A DNA stretch of 64,000 nucleotides. Origin: Labrys monachus. Lineage in GTDB: Bacteria > Pseudomonadota > Alphaproteobacteria > Rhizobiales > Labraceae. Under the pieces are notes generated by a model. It made no database searches. It saw only the letters and a list, made by a program, of their open reading frames with translations, and was not told the DNA's origin. Below, in pieces: positions 43,118 to 51,225 of this stretch. How positions within the stretch are numbered: position 1 is the first letter of the stretch; each line of letters begins with the position of its first letter. The translations under genes were made by a program, and so were the position numbers. The DNA lies in assembly GCF_030814655.1 (NCBI RefSeq), contig NZ_JAUSVK010000001.1, forward strand, positions 5,835,001-5,899,000, given 5' to 3'.

Positions 43118-44050
43118 ATGCAGCGCATTCAGTACCATCGATATGGCGGACCCGAGGTGATGCGCCTGGAGGCCTACGAACTCCCAGCCCCCGGCAAGAA
43201 CGAAATTCTGGTACGCGTCAAGGCGGCCTCGATCAATCCGCTCGACTGGAAGCTACGCCAGGGCTTCATGAAGCTCATGATGGGCAGGCGCTTCCCGCGG
43301 GCGATGGGCATGGACTTCGCCGGCGTCGTCGAGGGGATCGGGCCCGGCGTGACCGGCTTTGCCCATGGAGACCAAGTCCTGGGGCAGGTGCCGATGATGA
43401 AGCCCGGCGCTTTTGCCGAAACGGCGATCACCACCTCCAATCTGGTGATCAAGAAACCAGCCTCGCTGTCCTTTGCCGCCGCCGCCGTTTTGCCGACGGT
43501 CGGCGTGACCGCCTGGCGCGCGCTGATCGACGGCGGCAAGCTGAAGCCAGGACAGTCGCTTTTCATCAATGGCGCCTCCGGTGGCGTGGGGCAGGCGGCC
43601 ATCGCCATCGCCAAAGCGTTCGGAGCCGTCATCACCGCTCGCGTGGGGCCCTCTTCTCTCGCCAGTTCCGCTGATATGGGGCTGGCGGGGGTGCTGGATT
43701 ACACTCAGCCCTTGCCCGACCATCTGAAGCGCGCCTTCGACGTCGTCTTCGACTGCCATGGCGGCCTGACGTCCAGGGAGGAGGATTTCCTGACCAGGCG
43801 CTCAGGCATCGCGGTGGACATCGACCCGACCGTCGGCAACTTGATCAGATCACTGATCTCATCCAAGCACAGCTTCGTCCGGGGCGTGCCGAGCACGTTG
43901 ATCCTGCAAAAGATCGTCGACTTGGCCACTGCTGGCCAGTTCAAAATACCGATCAACCGCACTGCCCGTTTATCCGAGGCGATCGCCCTGATTGGCGACC
44001 TTGAAACTGGCAACCGGCTTCCGGGCAAATCCGTGATATTGATGGACTGA
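43118..44050 (+). CDS. NAD(P)-dependent medium-chain oxidoreductase (quinone-reductase-like)
   Basis: A 310-residue MDR protein with KAASINPLDWKLRQGFMKL, FPRAMGMDFAGVVEGIG and the cofactor loop LFINGASGGVGQAAIAIAKA. No zinc ligands are seen, so it is of the NADPH:quinone oxidoreductase type. It is divergent from the HxlR gene. The ATG at 43118 follows GGAGAATGAC. The product likely reduces quinones or reactive carbonyls. Confidence 0.9.
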   Translation: MQRIQYHRYGGPEVMRLEAYELPAPGKNEILVRVKAASINPLDWKLRQGFMKLMMGRRFPRAMGMDFAGVVEGIGPGVTGFAHGDQVLGQVPMMKPGAFAETAITTSNLVIKKPASLSFAAAAVLPTVGVTAWRALIDGGKLKPGQSLFINGASGGVGQAAIAIAKAFGAVITARVGPSSLASSADMGLAGVLDYTQPLPDHLKRAFDVVFDCHGGLTSREEDFLTRRSGIAVDIDPTVGNLIRSLISSKHSFVRGVPSTLILQKIVDLATAGQFKIPINRTARLSEAIALIGDLETGNRLPGKSVILMD

Positions 44051-44736
44051 CGGGTGACCCGTGCCCTGGAAATGCGACATCCCTGGAAGGCGCAAATGTC
44101 TCGACCGACCGTTCGGAAACTTCTTTTTGGCAAGTCCCTTTGACGCGCCCTACACCAATCGGCGGCGACCAGGCATCTACAGCGTAGAATATCGCATCAT
44201 GACGTAGAATGGGTGGTAATGGCGGGCCGCGCCCGATGATGATGAGCACTACGTCTACGCTATAGCCCTCTAACGCCGCACGGCGCCTCCTCCAGTGCCA
44301 ATTAGCGCAGTTCATCGGTCTTGCCCATTTCTATATGGCCGCGCCGGGGGGGCAGCGGAACGTCAGCTTCTAGACAAAGCGGTCACAACGGCTGGTTTGA
44401 CGGGCTAGATTTCGCGCATTTTCAAGCGCGGCCTAAGAAGAAAGGCCAAGGCACCTTCAGGTAGCCCCGACCATCTTTGCACTGCAGGCGTGGGCGTTCT
44501 AAAACCTACCTGCAGTTGTTCCGGCGCCTCGAAAATCCTCAAATCGTCTGCGCTCGTGCGCATAATGTGCCTTCCGCAACAAAGCACGGCGCTTGTCACT
44601 AAACTGCTGACCAGAAGATGGCGCGCGTTCTCCTTCGTTTAGTAGAACGGCTTGGGAAATTGGGCTTGATCGCGGTAGTCATGAACATCGCCAGGAGATA
44701 ACCGACGCCGATCAAAGCTATGATAACGACACCAAC
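44051..44736. other. Intergenic region with left copy of the tRNA-flank repeat
   Basis: About 690 bp with no convincing gene. It contains the 39-bp sequence at 44187-44225 that is repeated next to tRNA-Ser. GC content is lower than in neighbouring genes. A 64-codon minus-strand frame at 44405-44599 shows no known motif. Confidence 0.5.
44187..44225. repeat. 39-bp direct repeat, left copy (attachment-site-like)
   Basis: Identical over 39 bp to 47163-47201, 2,976 bp away in direct orientation. The right copy comprises the last 6 nt of tRNA-Ser (CCGCCA on the tRNA strand) and 33 nt beyond it. A tRNA 3' end repeated at a distance is the usual trace of site-specific integration. Confidence 0.8.
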
Positions 44737-45657
44737 TTAATTGGCGTTGTGTCCTATTCGGTAACGCCCGGGGCTCTCGCCCACCTCACGGCGGAACGCG
44801 ATACGGAAAGCCGTCGGGGAACCATAACCCAGGCGCTCAGCCAACGCCGTTATGTTGCGTTCGCCATTCCGCAACGCCGTGCGCGCGATCGTCATGCGCC
44901 AGCCCAGCAGATAGGTCATCGGCGGCACCCCGACCGCTTCGGCGAACCTCTTGGCAAACAGCGAGCGCGACATGCCGACGTGCCTGGCGAGCAGGTCGAG
45001 CGACCAGTCGTGACCGACCCGCTCGTGCATGACCGACAGCGCTGCACCGATCTGTCGATCGCTGGTCGCCGCTAGCCAGCTGGCGGAACGCTTCCCCATC
45101 GCGAGCCAGGCCCGCAGGATGTGAACGAGGACGAGGTTCGCCAGGCTGGACGCGGCAACGCGGCCTCCCTGGTTCATGGCACCGGTTTCGGCCTTGATCA
45201 GCGTCATGAGAAGGGGGAGTGGAGTGGCTGCCACATCTTGAGCCGGCACATGAATCAGCGGCGGCAGCACGCGTAACATGGCCGCCATGTCATCGTCCGC
45301 GAAGGTAAAGCGCCCGGCGACTGCGACAGAGCTGGTCTTGCCTTCGCCATAGATCAGATTGCCATCCGATGGGCGATACGACGCGAAAGCCGCAGTGGCT
45401 TCAGCCAATGGGGCGTCGGGATCGCTGGCCATGCAGTAGGGCCTGCCATCGGTCAGTAAGTAAAAGTCGCCGGCCCGAAGGCACTGCGGCTCTACACCCT
45501 CCGCCCAAAACCATCGCTCCCCCTTGATGATGCCGCCGAATTTCATATGGCGGAATGCCGGGTAGCGCAGCCCCCATCGCCCCCGCGCTTCCATCTGCAC
45601 CGGAAAGACGCTCTCGCTCTGCAGCCTGGCGAGGAAGTCGGAAAGAGGATCGATCAT
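44737..45657 (-). CDS. AraC-family regulator with cupin sensor domain
   Basis: A 306-residue regulator. The N-terminal half is a cupin domain of the AraC type (FPVQMEARGRWGLRYPAFRH, LRAGDFYLLTDGRPY); the C-terminal part is a double helix-turn-helix (SLDLLARHVGMSRSLFAKRF, then ITALAERLGYGSPTAFRIAF). It is divergent from an aldo/keto reductase gene across less than 90 bp, so it probably activates it. The pair lies between the two copies of the 39-bp repeat. Confidence 0.92.
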   Translation of the reverse strand: MIDPLSDFLARLQSESVFPVQMEARGRWGLRYPAFRHMKFGGIIKGERWFWAEGVEPQCLRAGDFYLLTDGRPYCMASDPDAPLAEATAAFASYRPSDGNLIYGEGKTSSVAVAGRFTFADDDMAAMLRVLPPLIHVPAQDVAATPLPLLMTLIKAETGAMNQGGRVAASSLANLVLVHILRAWLAMGKRSASWLAATSDRQIGAALSVMHERVGHDWSLDLLARHVGMSRSLFAKRFAEAVGVPPMTYLLGWRMTIARTALRNGERNITALAERLGYGSPTAFRIAFRREVGESPGRYRIGHNAN

Positions 45658-45745
45658 GGACGATCGCCTACATTATTCAGTTGATCGATTATAGATCGTA
45701 TCAGGACACGATGGTATCAAGTGAGAAATGATAAAAGGTATGGTG

Positions 45746-46813
45746 ATGCAGTTTGCTCCACTCGGCTCCTCCGGCATGTTTGTTTCGCGCTTCTGCTTGG
45801 GTGCGATGACCTTTGGCGGAGCGGACAACCCGGCCGGTAACGCCATCGGCCGCCTGTCCGCAACGGAGGCAGACGCGATCGTCGGCATGGCGCTCGATGC
45901 CGGGATCAACTTCATCGACACGGCCGACGTCTATGGCGGCGGCGGGTCGGAGACTGTGCTGGGCGAGGTGCTGAAGGAGCGGCGACGCGATGTCGTGCTC
46001 GCCACCAAGGTCAGCGGCAAATCGGGCAGCGGTCCGAACGACATCGGCCAGTCGCGTAGCCACATTATGGAATCGCTGGAAGCGAGCCTGCGCCGCCTCA
46101 AGACCGATCATATCGATCTCTACCAGCTCCACAATTTCGATCCGTACACGCCGATCGAGGTGGTTTTGCGCTCGCTTGACGATGCGGTACGGCAAGGCAA
46201 GGTGCGCCACATCGGCTGTTCCAATTTCGCGGCGTGGCAACTGATGAAGGCACTCGGCATTTCCGCGCGTGAGGGGCTGGAGCCGATCGTCTCGATCCAG
46301 TCGTTTTACTCGCTCGCTGGCCGCGACATCGAGGACGAGGTGATCCCGGCGGTGTCCGACCAGAAGCTCGGCCTTTTGTGTTGGAGCCCGCTTGCGGGAG
46401 GATTGCTGTCGGGCAAGTTCGATCGCAGCGGCAGTAAAGACACCGCCGCACGTCGCGCCAAGATCTCCTTCCCGCCCGTCGACGAGGCACGCACCTTCAA
46501 TGTGATCGATGCCTTGAAGGCGGTGGCCGAACGCCGGGAAAGTGAGCCCGCGCAGGTGGCACTGGCATGGCTGCTGGCGCAGTCCGCCGTTACCAGCGTC
46601 ATTGTGGGGATCAAGCGCCTCGATCAACTTGAAGCTAACCTGTCGGCGCTCGATCTTGCGCTGGAAGACGACGACTTGCGCCAACTAGACGAGGCCAGCC
46701 AACGGCCGGCCGCCTATCCGGGATGGATCCAGAGTTATAATGCCGCGGCGCGCGTGCCGGCTGGCTATCCCTTCGACGGACCGAATTGGGCCCTCGGTGA
46801 ACAACCTCGCTGA
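45746..46813 (+). CDS. Aldo/keto reductase
   Basis: A 355-residue AKR barrel enzyme. The catalytic tetrad is visible: Asp in FIDTADVYGGG, Tyr in the same motif, Lys in VVLATKVSG, and His in LYQLHNFDPYT. It reduces aldehydes or ketones with NADPH. ATG 45746 follows AAAAGG at a good distance; in-frame ATGs exist at 45728 and 45740. It is divergent from an AraC regulator and is the only enzyme gene inside the repeat-flanked segment. Confidence 0.92.
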   Translation: MQFAPLGSSGMFVSRFCLGAMTFGGADNPAGNAIGRLSATEADAIVGMALDAGINFIDTADVYGGGGSETVLGEVLKERRRDVVLATKVSGKSGSGPNDIGQSRSHIMESLEASLRRLKTDHIDLYQLHNFDPYTPIEVVLRSLDDAVRQGKVRHIGCSNFAAWQLMKALGISAREGLEPIVSIQSFYSLAGRDIEDEVIPAVSDQKLGLLCWSPLAGGLLSGKFDRSGSKDTAARRAKISFPPVDEARTFNVIDALKAVAERRESEPAQVALAWLLAQSAVTSVIVGIKRLDQLEANLSALDLALEDDDLRQLDEASQRPAAYPGWIQSYNAAARVPAGYPFDGPNWALGEQPR

Positions 46814-47162
46814 CCGGTGGGGCGTTGGGGGGCGGTTCTCGCAGAAGGCGATGACCTCCACGCTTTTATCGCAGCGCGTTCACTTGGACCGCGGATGCTT
46901 ACCCTGGCTCTCCCAGAGCTGGCCTCCGACAGTCCAGGCGGATTGCCATCGAGACCGCGAATAGAACGTCATCTGCGGCATGGATGGCGGCTTTAGGCGG
47001 CTCGCTGGGCTTCAACATCACGAACTATGCGCTTGGCTGCTGGGCGGCCATGCCGGCGAAGTTGGAGTTTGAAATCTGCCGAGAAGGAGGGTGTACGCCA
47101 TGTTTGATATCCGCACATGTCGCCAGTGCGGCGATCGGCGGGGTCTGCGTAGCCATCGCCCG
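46814..47162. other. Intergenic region, no gene seen
   Basis: About 350 bp between the aldo/keto reductase gene and the right copy of the 39-bp repeat. Small open frames occur but none has recognisable features. No integrase gene is present here, where one would be expected for an intact island. Confidence 0.5.
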
Positions 47163-47201
47163 GAATATCGCATCATGACGTAGAATGGGTGGTAATGGCG
47201 G
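47163..47201. repeat. 39-bp direct repeat, right copy overlapping the tRNA-Ser 3' end
   Basis: Identical to 44187-44225. It covers the terminal CCGCCA of the tRNA on the minus strand plus 33 nt downstream of it. The tRNA itself stays intact because the sequence is preserved. Confidence 0.8.
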
Positions 47202-47285
47202 AAGGGGCGGGATTCGAACCCGCGATACGGTTTCCCGTATACACACTTTCCAGGCGTGCGCCTTCAACCACTCGGCCACCCTTCC
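47196..47285 (-). tRNA. tRNA-Ser (anticodon GGA)
   Basis: A 90-nt class II tRNA on the minus strand with encoded CCA. The acceptor stem is GGAAGGG/CCCTTCC, the anticodon stem CACGC/GTGTG encloses CTGGAAA with GGA at 47249-47251, the long variable arm is TACGG-GAAA-CCGTA, and the T arm is GCGGG-TTCGAAT-CCCGC. All stems pair fully. It reads UCC and UCU serine codons. Confidence 0.97.
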
Positions 47286-47435
47286 GTCGAGCGGTGCTTA
47301 TGGCGGCGTCGGCGGGTTTTGTAAACCTGTCATGCCGGTTTTTTCATCGGATTCGCGCCGCCGGGCGCTGGAAGGGACTCCAGCTTCGGCGAGGGATCGC
47401 CTAGGCTGGGCCTTCTCGCGGAGGAAACGGAGCCG

Positions 47436-47756
47436 ATGCGTTTTCTTGCCCAATCCCTCGGGCTGTTCCTGGCCGCGGCGGCCTTCGTCGCCGTCATCGT
47501 CGACGGCACGCGCTCGATCGCCGACAGCGGCTGGACGGTGCTGTCGATCCACGGCCTCTGGCAATGGCTGAGCGCCTCCAGCCTCGCCCGTGCGCAAGCG
47601 GGGGTCGACAGCGTCTTCAGCGCCTTCGTCTGGAACGACATCGTCCTGCCGATCCTCGAACTTCCCTTCGCCTTGCTGCTGGCCGCCGGATCGGTGCTGT
47701 GCTTCTGGCTCGGGCGGGCGCCCCGCAGCCGGATCGGCTATGTCACCCATATATGA
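47436..47756 (+). CDS. Small conserved inner-membrane protein
   Basis: A 106-residue protein with two or three hydrophobic segments ([16 protein letters not shown] at the start and [18 protein letters not shown] near the end) joined by a polar part ([20 protein letters not shown]). The N-terminal helix could be a signal anchor. I recognise no function. It lies between tRNA-Ser and modA on the opposite strand to the tRNA. Confidence 0.75.
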   Translation: MRFLAQSLGLFLAAAAFVAVIVDGTRSIADSGWTVLSIHGLWQWLSASSLARAQAGVDSVFSAFVWNDIVLPILELPFALLLAAGSVLCFWLGRAPRSRIGYVTHI

Positions 47757-47869
47757 CGGTCGGCCAACGGGCAGGCCGCCGACAGGGCGCCTGCCACGGC
47801 CGGGCAGCGCCGGAAGCCGCCCTTCTTTTCCGCCTTCGCGGCATTGACACGCCGCCTTCATCCCTGTTC

Positions 47870-47891
47870 GCTATAGCCACACAACTATAGC
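47870..47891. promoter_or_regulatory. Candidate Mo-box (GCTATAG-N8-CTATAGC) upstream of modA
   Basis: A perfect 7-bp inverted repeat with an 8-bp spacer ends 16 bp before the modA ATG. ModE-type molybdate sensors of proteobacteria bind related sites (TATA-centred half-sites with a similar spacer), so molybdate repression is plausible. Confidence 0.55.
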
Positions 47892-47907
47892 CAACCGGGA
47901 TTCCGCC

Positions 47908-48681
47908 ATGCTGTCCATCCTCCGCCGTGCCGTCCTCGCCCTGGTCCTCGGCCTGCCCCTCCTGTCCGCGCCGGCGCTGGCGGCCGACCTCACCGTCTTC
48001 GCGGCGGCCAGCCTCAAGGGACCGCTCGACGGCGCGGCCAAGGCGTGGACGGCGCAGTCCGGCAAGAAGGTCGTGATCTCCTATGCCGCCTCCTCGGCGC
48101 TGATGAGGCAGATCGAGCAGGGCGCGCCGGCCGACATCTTCGCCTCCGCCGATCTCGACTGGATGAAATACGGCACCGACCGCAAGCTGATCCGGCCCGA
48201 CAGCGTCGCCAACCTGCTCGGCAATGCCCTCGTGCTGATCGCGCCCCTGGATTCGACCGCCACGCTCGCCTTGTCGCCGGGGGTCGATCTCGCCGGCGCC
48301 ACCGGCGAGGGCAAGATCGCGGTGGGCGAGGTGAAGACCGTTCCCGCCGGCAAATATGCCAGGGCCGCCTTCCAGAAGCTCGGCATCCTCGCGGCGGTGG
48401 AGCCGAAATTCGCGATGGCCGACAATGTGCGCTCGGCGCTCGCCCTCGTCGCGCGCGGCGAGGCCAGATTCGGCGTGGTCTACGCCACCGACGCCAAGGC
48501 CGAGCCCAAGGTCAAGGTGGTCGCCACCTTCCCCGAGGACACGCATGACCCGATCATCTATCCCTTCGGCGTGACGACGGCCTCCGCCGACGCCGCGGAC
48601 GCCGCCGCCTTCCTTGCCTTCCTGAAGACGCCGGCGGGCGAGAAGCCCTTCGCGGAGGCCGGCTTCACGGTCCTCCACTAG
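47908..48681 (+). CDS. modA: Molybdate ABC transporter, periplasmic binding protein
   Basis: A 257-residue ModA protein with a signal peptide cleaved after SAPALA near residue 25, then ADLTVFAAASLKGPL, VVISYAASSALMRQIEQG and APADIFASADLDWMKY, the segments that line the oxyanion site (Ser residues contact molybdate). It binds molybdate or tungstate in the periplasm. modB and modC are not next to it, so it either works with a transporter encoded elsewhere or is a stand-alone copy. A ModE-type site precedes it. Confidence 0.93.
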   Translation: MLSILRRAVLALVLGLPLLSAPALAADLTVFAAASLKGPLDGAAKAWTAQSGKKVVISYAASSALMRQIEQGAPADIFASADLDWMKYGTDRKLIRPDSVANLLGNALVLIAPLDSTATLALSPGVDLAGATGEGKIAVGEVKTVPAGKYARAAFQKLGILAAVEPKFAMADNVRSALALVARGEARFGVVYATDAKAEPKVKVVATFPEDTHDPIIYPFGVTTASADAADAAAFLAFLKTPAGEKPFAEAGFTVLH

Positions 48682-48731
48682 GCGGACGGACGCCGGTCCC
48701 GCCGGGGCAGGAGAGGACTACGGCACTTCCC

Positions 48732-48752
48732 CTGCCCGCCTGTCGCGGGCAG
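48732..48752 (+). terminator. Hairpin after modA
   Basis: An 8-bp perfect stem (CTGCCCGC/GCGGGCAG) with a 5-nt loop, 51 bp after the modA stop. A second hairpin, GCCCGC-AAA-GCGGGC, lies at 48834-48848. Neither has a T-run, so termination is likely but not certain. Confidence 0.45.
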
Positions 48753-48941
48753 CCGGACATCCCGCGCAAGGGGCCGGAATGGCCGGTTTACGCAGGCGAA
48801 ACAATCCTCACCGAAACGTGTGACATCGTGTTTGCCCGCAAAGCGGGCAGCGGGCCTTTCCGCATATTTTCTTCACATTTCATGCCCAGATGAAACTCGC
48901 CGGTTTCGTTCGTAACCGGCGGGTTCTGATCGGGGCTGCGC

Positions 48942-49556
48942 ATGGACGTTCGAGCTGACGAAAGGCCTTCGGCCGCGGAGAGGTGGCGCGACATCCGCCG
49001 CAACAATCTGCTCGACGCGGCGAGCCGCATCTTCGCGCGCCAGGGCTATGAAGCCGCCTCCGTCGAGGAGATCGCCTTCGAGGCCGGCATCGGCAAGCCC
49101 ACGGTCTACCGCTATTTCCCCAGCAAGGAGGCGCTGTTCGAGGCGGCGTTCGGCCATGCCCTCGACGATCTCGAAAGCAGGCTCGATACCGCGATGGTGC
49201 TGCCCGGCGGCTTCGAGCAGCGTCTCGTCCGCCTGGTGACGGAGATCGTTCCCACCATCCGCACCCATTTCGGCTCGATCAGCCCGATGGGCGAAGGCGA
49301 GACCTCCAAGCGCCGCCTGTTCCGCCAGCGCCGGGGGCAGGTCGAGGCGCGGCTGAAGGCGGCGATCGAAGCCGGGCAGGCCCGCGGCGAGGCGCGGCCC
49401 TTCGAGGCCGGGCTCGCCGCCAAGCTGATGATCGGCATGGTGCGCAGCGGCGTCACCGCCGACCACCTGTCCGACGCGCAGATCGCCCAAGCCGTGGTCG
49501 GCCTCGCCCTGCGCGGGCTGGGAGCGCCCTCGCCCGCCGCGGAGGCGGTGCCGTGA
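48942..49556 (+). CDS. TetR-family transcriptional regulator
   Basis: A 204-residue TetR protein. The helix-turn-helix is EAASVEEIAFEAGIGKPTVY followed by RYFPSKEALFEAAFG at about residues 36-70. The C-terminal domain is of the AefR-like type. Its stop overlaps the GTG of the drug exporter gene, so the two are co-transcribed and the regulator most likely represses the exporter and itself. Confidence 0.92.
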   Translation: MDVRADERPSAAERWRDIRRNNLLDAASRIFARQGYEAASVEEIAFEAGIGKPTVYRYFPSKEALFEAAFGHALDDLESRLDTAMVLPGGFEQRLVRLVTEIVPTIRTHFGSISPMGEGETSKRRLFRQRRGQVEARLKAAIEAGQARGEARPFEAGLAAKLMIGMVRSGVTADHLSDAQIAQAVVGLALRGLGAPSPAAEAVP

Positions 49557-51046
49557 GCGATCGATCCGTCTCCCCGGGCCGCCTGCTGCCGCTCATCATC
49601 GCCACCGGGCTCTTCATGGAGAACCTCGATTCGACCGTGCTGTCGACCGCGCTGCCGACGATCGCCCGCGATTTCGGCACCAGCCCGATCTACCTCAAGC
49701 TGACCTTGACGAGCTATCTCCTCTCGCTCGCCGTGTTCATCCCGACCTCGGGATGGATGGCCGACCGTTTCGGGGCGCGCACCGTCTTCCGCGCCGCCAT
49801 CGTCGTCTTCGCCCTCGGCTCGATCGCCTGCGGCCTGTCGCACGACCTCACCGAACTGGTGGCGGCCCGCATCCTCCAGGGCATGGGCGGGGCGATGATG
49901 ACGCCGGTCGGCCGGCTGATCATCCTCAAGACCACGCCCAAGCACGATCTCGTCAACGCCATGATGTGGCTGACCTTTCCTGCCTTGCTCGGCCCCCTGA
50001 GCGGCCCGCCGCTCGGCGGCTTCATCACCACCTATTTCCATTGGCGCCTGATCTTCTGGATCAACATCCCCATCGCCGTGCTCGGCATCGTGCTGTCCTC
50101 GATCTTCGTCCCCAATGTGCGCGAGGAGGACCGCCGCCCCTTCGACCTCATCGGCTTCCTGCTGCTGGCCCCGGGCCTGGTGGCGCTGATGAGCGGCGCG
50201 ACGCTGGCCGGCCTCGACGTCGTCGCGCCCGGCTACGACATGGCGCTCGCCGTGCTCGGCCTGGTGCTGATCGGGCTCTACGTGCCGCACGCCCGGCGCT
50301 CGGCCAATCCGCTGATCGAATTGCGCCTGCTGAGCATTCCCGCCTTCCGGGCCTCGATCTCGGGCGGCTTCCTGTTCCGCATCGGCGTCGGCGCCACGCC
50401 CTTCCTTCTCGCTCTGCTGTTCCAGCTCGGCTTCGACTTCTCCCCCTTCCAGTCCGGCCTGATGACGCTGTCGACCGGCCTCGGCGCCATGGCGATGAAG
50501 ACGCTGGCCGGGCCCATCCTGCGCCGCGTCGGCTTCCGGCGCGTCCTCACCGTCAACGCGCTGCTCTCCTCGGCGCTGGTGGCGGCCCCGGCGCTGTTCT
50601 ACGCCCATATGCCGGTCGCCGCGATCTGCGCCACGCTGCTCGCGGCGGGCTTCACCCGATCCCTCCAGTTCACCAGCATCAACACGGCCGGCGTCTCCGA
50701 CGTGCCCGCCGCCCTCATGGGCCGCGTCACCAGCATGACATCGGTGCTGCAGGAACTGGCAGGCTCGGTCGGGGTGTCGGTCGCGGCCTTCGCGCTCGAA
50801 GCCTCGATGCAGCTTTCGGGCGCCACCACATTGACCGCGGCCGTCTTCCCGCCGGTCTTCATGGGCGTCGGCCTGATCGCAGCGGCGTCCACCTTCATCT
50901 TCATGCGCATGCCCCGCGACGTCGGGCATGAGCTTCTCGCGCCGGCACCGGTTCCCGTGCCGGAGCCGGTGACGATCGCCACCAGGCTGCCGGCCGGAAG
51001 ACGGCCCTTGCCGCCCTCCGGCCAGGATCCGATGAGGGCCCGGTAG
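49553..51046 (+). CDS. DHA2-family MFS multidrug exporter
   Basis: A 497-residue transporter of the EmrB/QacA type with about 14 membrane segments. The typical motifs are ENLDSTVLSTALPTIARDFG near the N-terminus and GWMADRFGARTVFRAAIVVF (motif A). It exports drugs or other amphiphiles by proton antiport. It starts with GTG inside the regulator stop codon region. The C-terminal tail after GHELLAPAPVPVPEP is proline-rich and cytosolic. RND genes follow after 179 bp. Confidence 0.92.
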   Translation: MSDRSVSPGRLLPLIIATGLFMENLDSTVLSTALPTIARDFGTSPIYLKLTLTSYLLSLAVFIPTSGWMADRFGARTVFRAAIVVFALGSIACGLSHDLTELVAARILQGMGGAMMTPVGRLIILKTTPKHDLVNAMMWLTFPALLGPLSGPPLGGFITTYFHWRLIFWINIPIAVLGIVLSSIFVPNVREEDRRPFDLIGFLLLAPGLVALMSGATLAGLDVVAPGYDMALAVLGLVLIGLYVPHARRSANPLIELRLLSIPAFRASISGGFLFRIGVGATPFLLALLFQLGFDFSPFQSGLMTLSTGLGAMAMKTLAGPILRRVGFRRVLTVNALLSSALVAAPALFYAHMPVAAICATLLAAGFTRSLQFTSINTAGVSDVPAALMGRVTSMTSVLQELAGSVGVSVAAFALEASMQLSGATTLTAAVFPPVFMGVGLIAAASTFIFMRMPRDVGHELLAPAPVPVPEPVTIATRLPAGRRPLPPSGQDPMRAR

Positions 51047-51225
51047 GAATGTCTTCTCATGATCACGGCCGTCGATGGACAGGTAACGCCATGTTCAACA
51101 TTTCGAGATCGAGCTTGTATTGCGGCCCACGTCATATTTTAGACGCTGTATGCTCCGCAAAATGAGCTAAATAATTCTGTACCAGCTGCAATCGCCGCGA
51201 CGTTTCCAACTATCGGACCAGATAT

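Noticed and set aside
47025-47279. An 84-codon minus-strand frame over tRNA-Ser
   Set aside because: It reads straight through the tRNA and the 39-bp repeat; such frames over tRNAs are artefacts.
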